Part shown: one piece after another, positions 5,297-5,440 of the stretch
Position numbering within the stretch: position 1 is the stretch's first letter
Layout: every line of letters begins with the position of its first letter
From: DASVDE01 sp035558955
GTDB lineage: Bacteria > Actinomycetota > Thermoleophilia > Solirubrobacterales > 70-9
Reading direction: 5' to 3'
Assembly: GCA_035558955.1 (NCBI GenBank)
Contig: DATMBX010000105.1
Location: 1-5,440 of the forward strand
Length of the DNA: 5,440 nucleotides
The notes under the pieces: generated by a model
What the model was told of the DNA's origin: nothing
What the model saw: only the letters and a program-made list of their open reading frames with translations
Database searches by the model: none
Position numbers and translations under genes: made by a program

Positions 5297-5440
5297 TGGA
5301 GCCTGTAGGGGTCGAAAACGAGACGACTGTTCGCGCCGCGATCGATGCGGCCGCCGAAGCGATCGCGGCCGCCGGCTGCGAGGAGCCGCGTGCCGACGCC
5401 GAGGCTTTGATCGCACACGCGCTCGGCGTCGACGTGGCAG
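5296..5440 (+). CDS. prmC: Peptide chain release factor N5-glutamine methyltransferase, N-terminal fragment cut by window edge
   Basis: Only 48 codons are in the window. From GTG 5296 the translation reads VEPVGVENETTVRAAIDAAA and continues to EEPRADAEALIAHALGVDVA. The pattern 'TVR-x-hh-x-A-x-x-h-x-x-AG-x-x-x-PR-x-DAE-x-LhAH-x-LG-hD' is that of the N-terminal helical substrate-recognition domain of PrmC/HemK, which methylates the Gln of the GGQ motif in release factors RF1 and RF2. The catalytic NPPY motif lies beyond the window, so the call rests on the N-terminal domain alone. The GTG overlaps the lgt TAG by one base (TAGTG) and no strong Shine-Dalgarno is seen, which suggests translation by re-initiation after lgt. 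I see no alternative start that fits the family N-terminus better. Confidence 0.8.
   Translation, partial: MEPVGVENETTVRAAIDAAAEAIAAAGCEEPRADAEALIAHALGVDVA

Noticed and set aside
4505..5416. Minus-strand open frame (303 codons) opposite lgt and prmC
   Set aside because: It is antisense to two recognisable genes, and its translation is low-complexity Glu/Arg/Pro-rich.

Overview
The window is a GC-rich, tightly packed bacterial chromosome segment, roughly two-thirds GC by eye. It has several GTG starts, 1-8 nt gene overlaps, and no mobile genes or CRISPR arrays. An F420/FMN-type luciferase-like oxidoreductase, a histone-tailed phasin-like protein and the style of the RlmD-like and Lgt proteins suggest a high-GC actinobacterium. 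The class Thermoleophilia (Solirubrobacterales-like) is my best guess; this is inference from protein style, not a database result.

The left half (1-3434) is a minus-strand cluster, read right to left. It holds an endonuclease/exonuclease/phosphatase (EEP) family hydrolase (3434-2565), a small very basic phasin/histone H1-like protein (2516-2091), a 23S rRNA/tRNA m5U methyltransferase of the RlmD/RumA/TrmA family (2094-748), and a luciferase-like monooxygenase that runs off the left edge (755-1). The last three are joined by overlaps (GTGA, then 8 nt), so they are probably translationally coupled.

The right half (3517-5440) is a divergent plus-strand cluster. It holds argF (ornithine carbamoyltransferase), a tRNA-Glu(UUC) gene, lgt (prolipoprotein diacylglyceryl transferase) beginning only 3 nt after the tRNA, and the start of prmC (release-factor glutamine methyltransferase), whose GTG overlaps the lgt stop by 1 nt. 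The 82-nt gap 3435-3516 should hold the divergent promoters. The genes are housekeeping functions (arginine synthesis, translation, lipoprotein maturation, rRNA modification) and form no single pathway.

The most unusual feature is a perfect 49-nt palindrome at 3030-3078, with 24-bp arms around one central T. It lies inside the EEP hydrolase gene, is read through in frame, and adds the peptide FRCDLSLSDRDKSQRN without removing any catalytic motif. By its symmetry the opposite strand encodes the same peptide. It looks like a small palindromic repeat element tolerated inside proteins. The second notable feature is the tRNA-Glu/lgt junction, where normal tRNA 3' processing should create an almost leaderless lgt mRNA.
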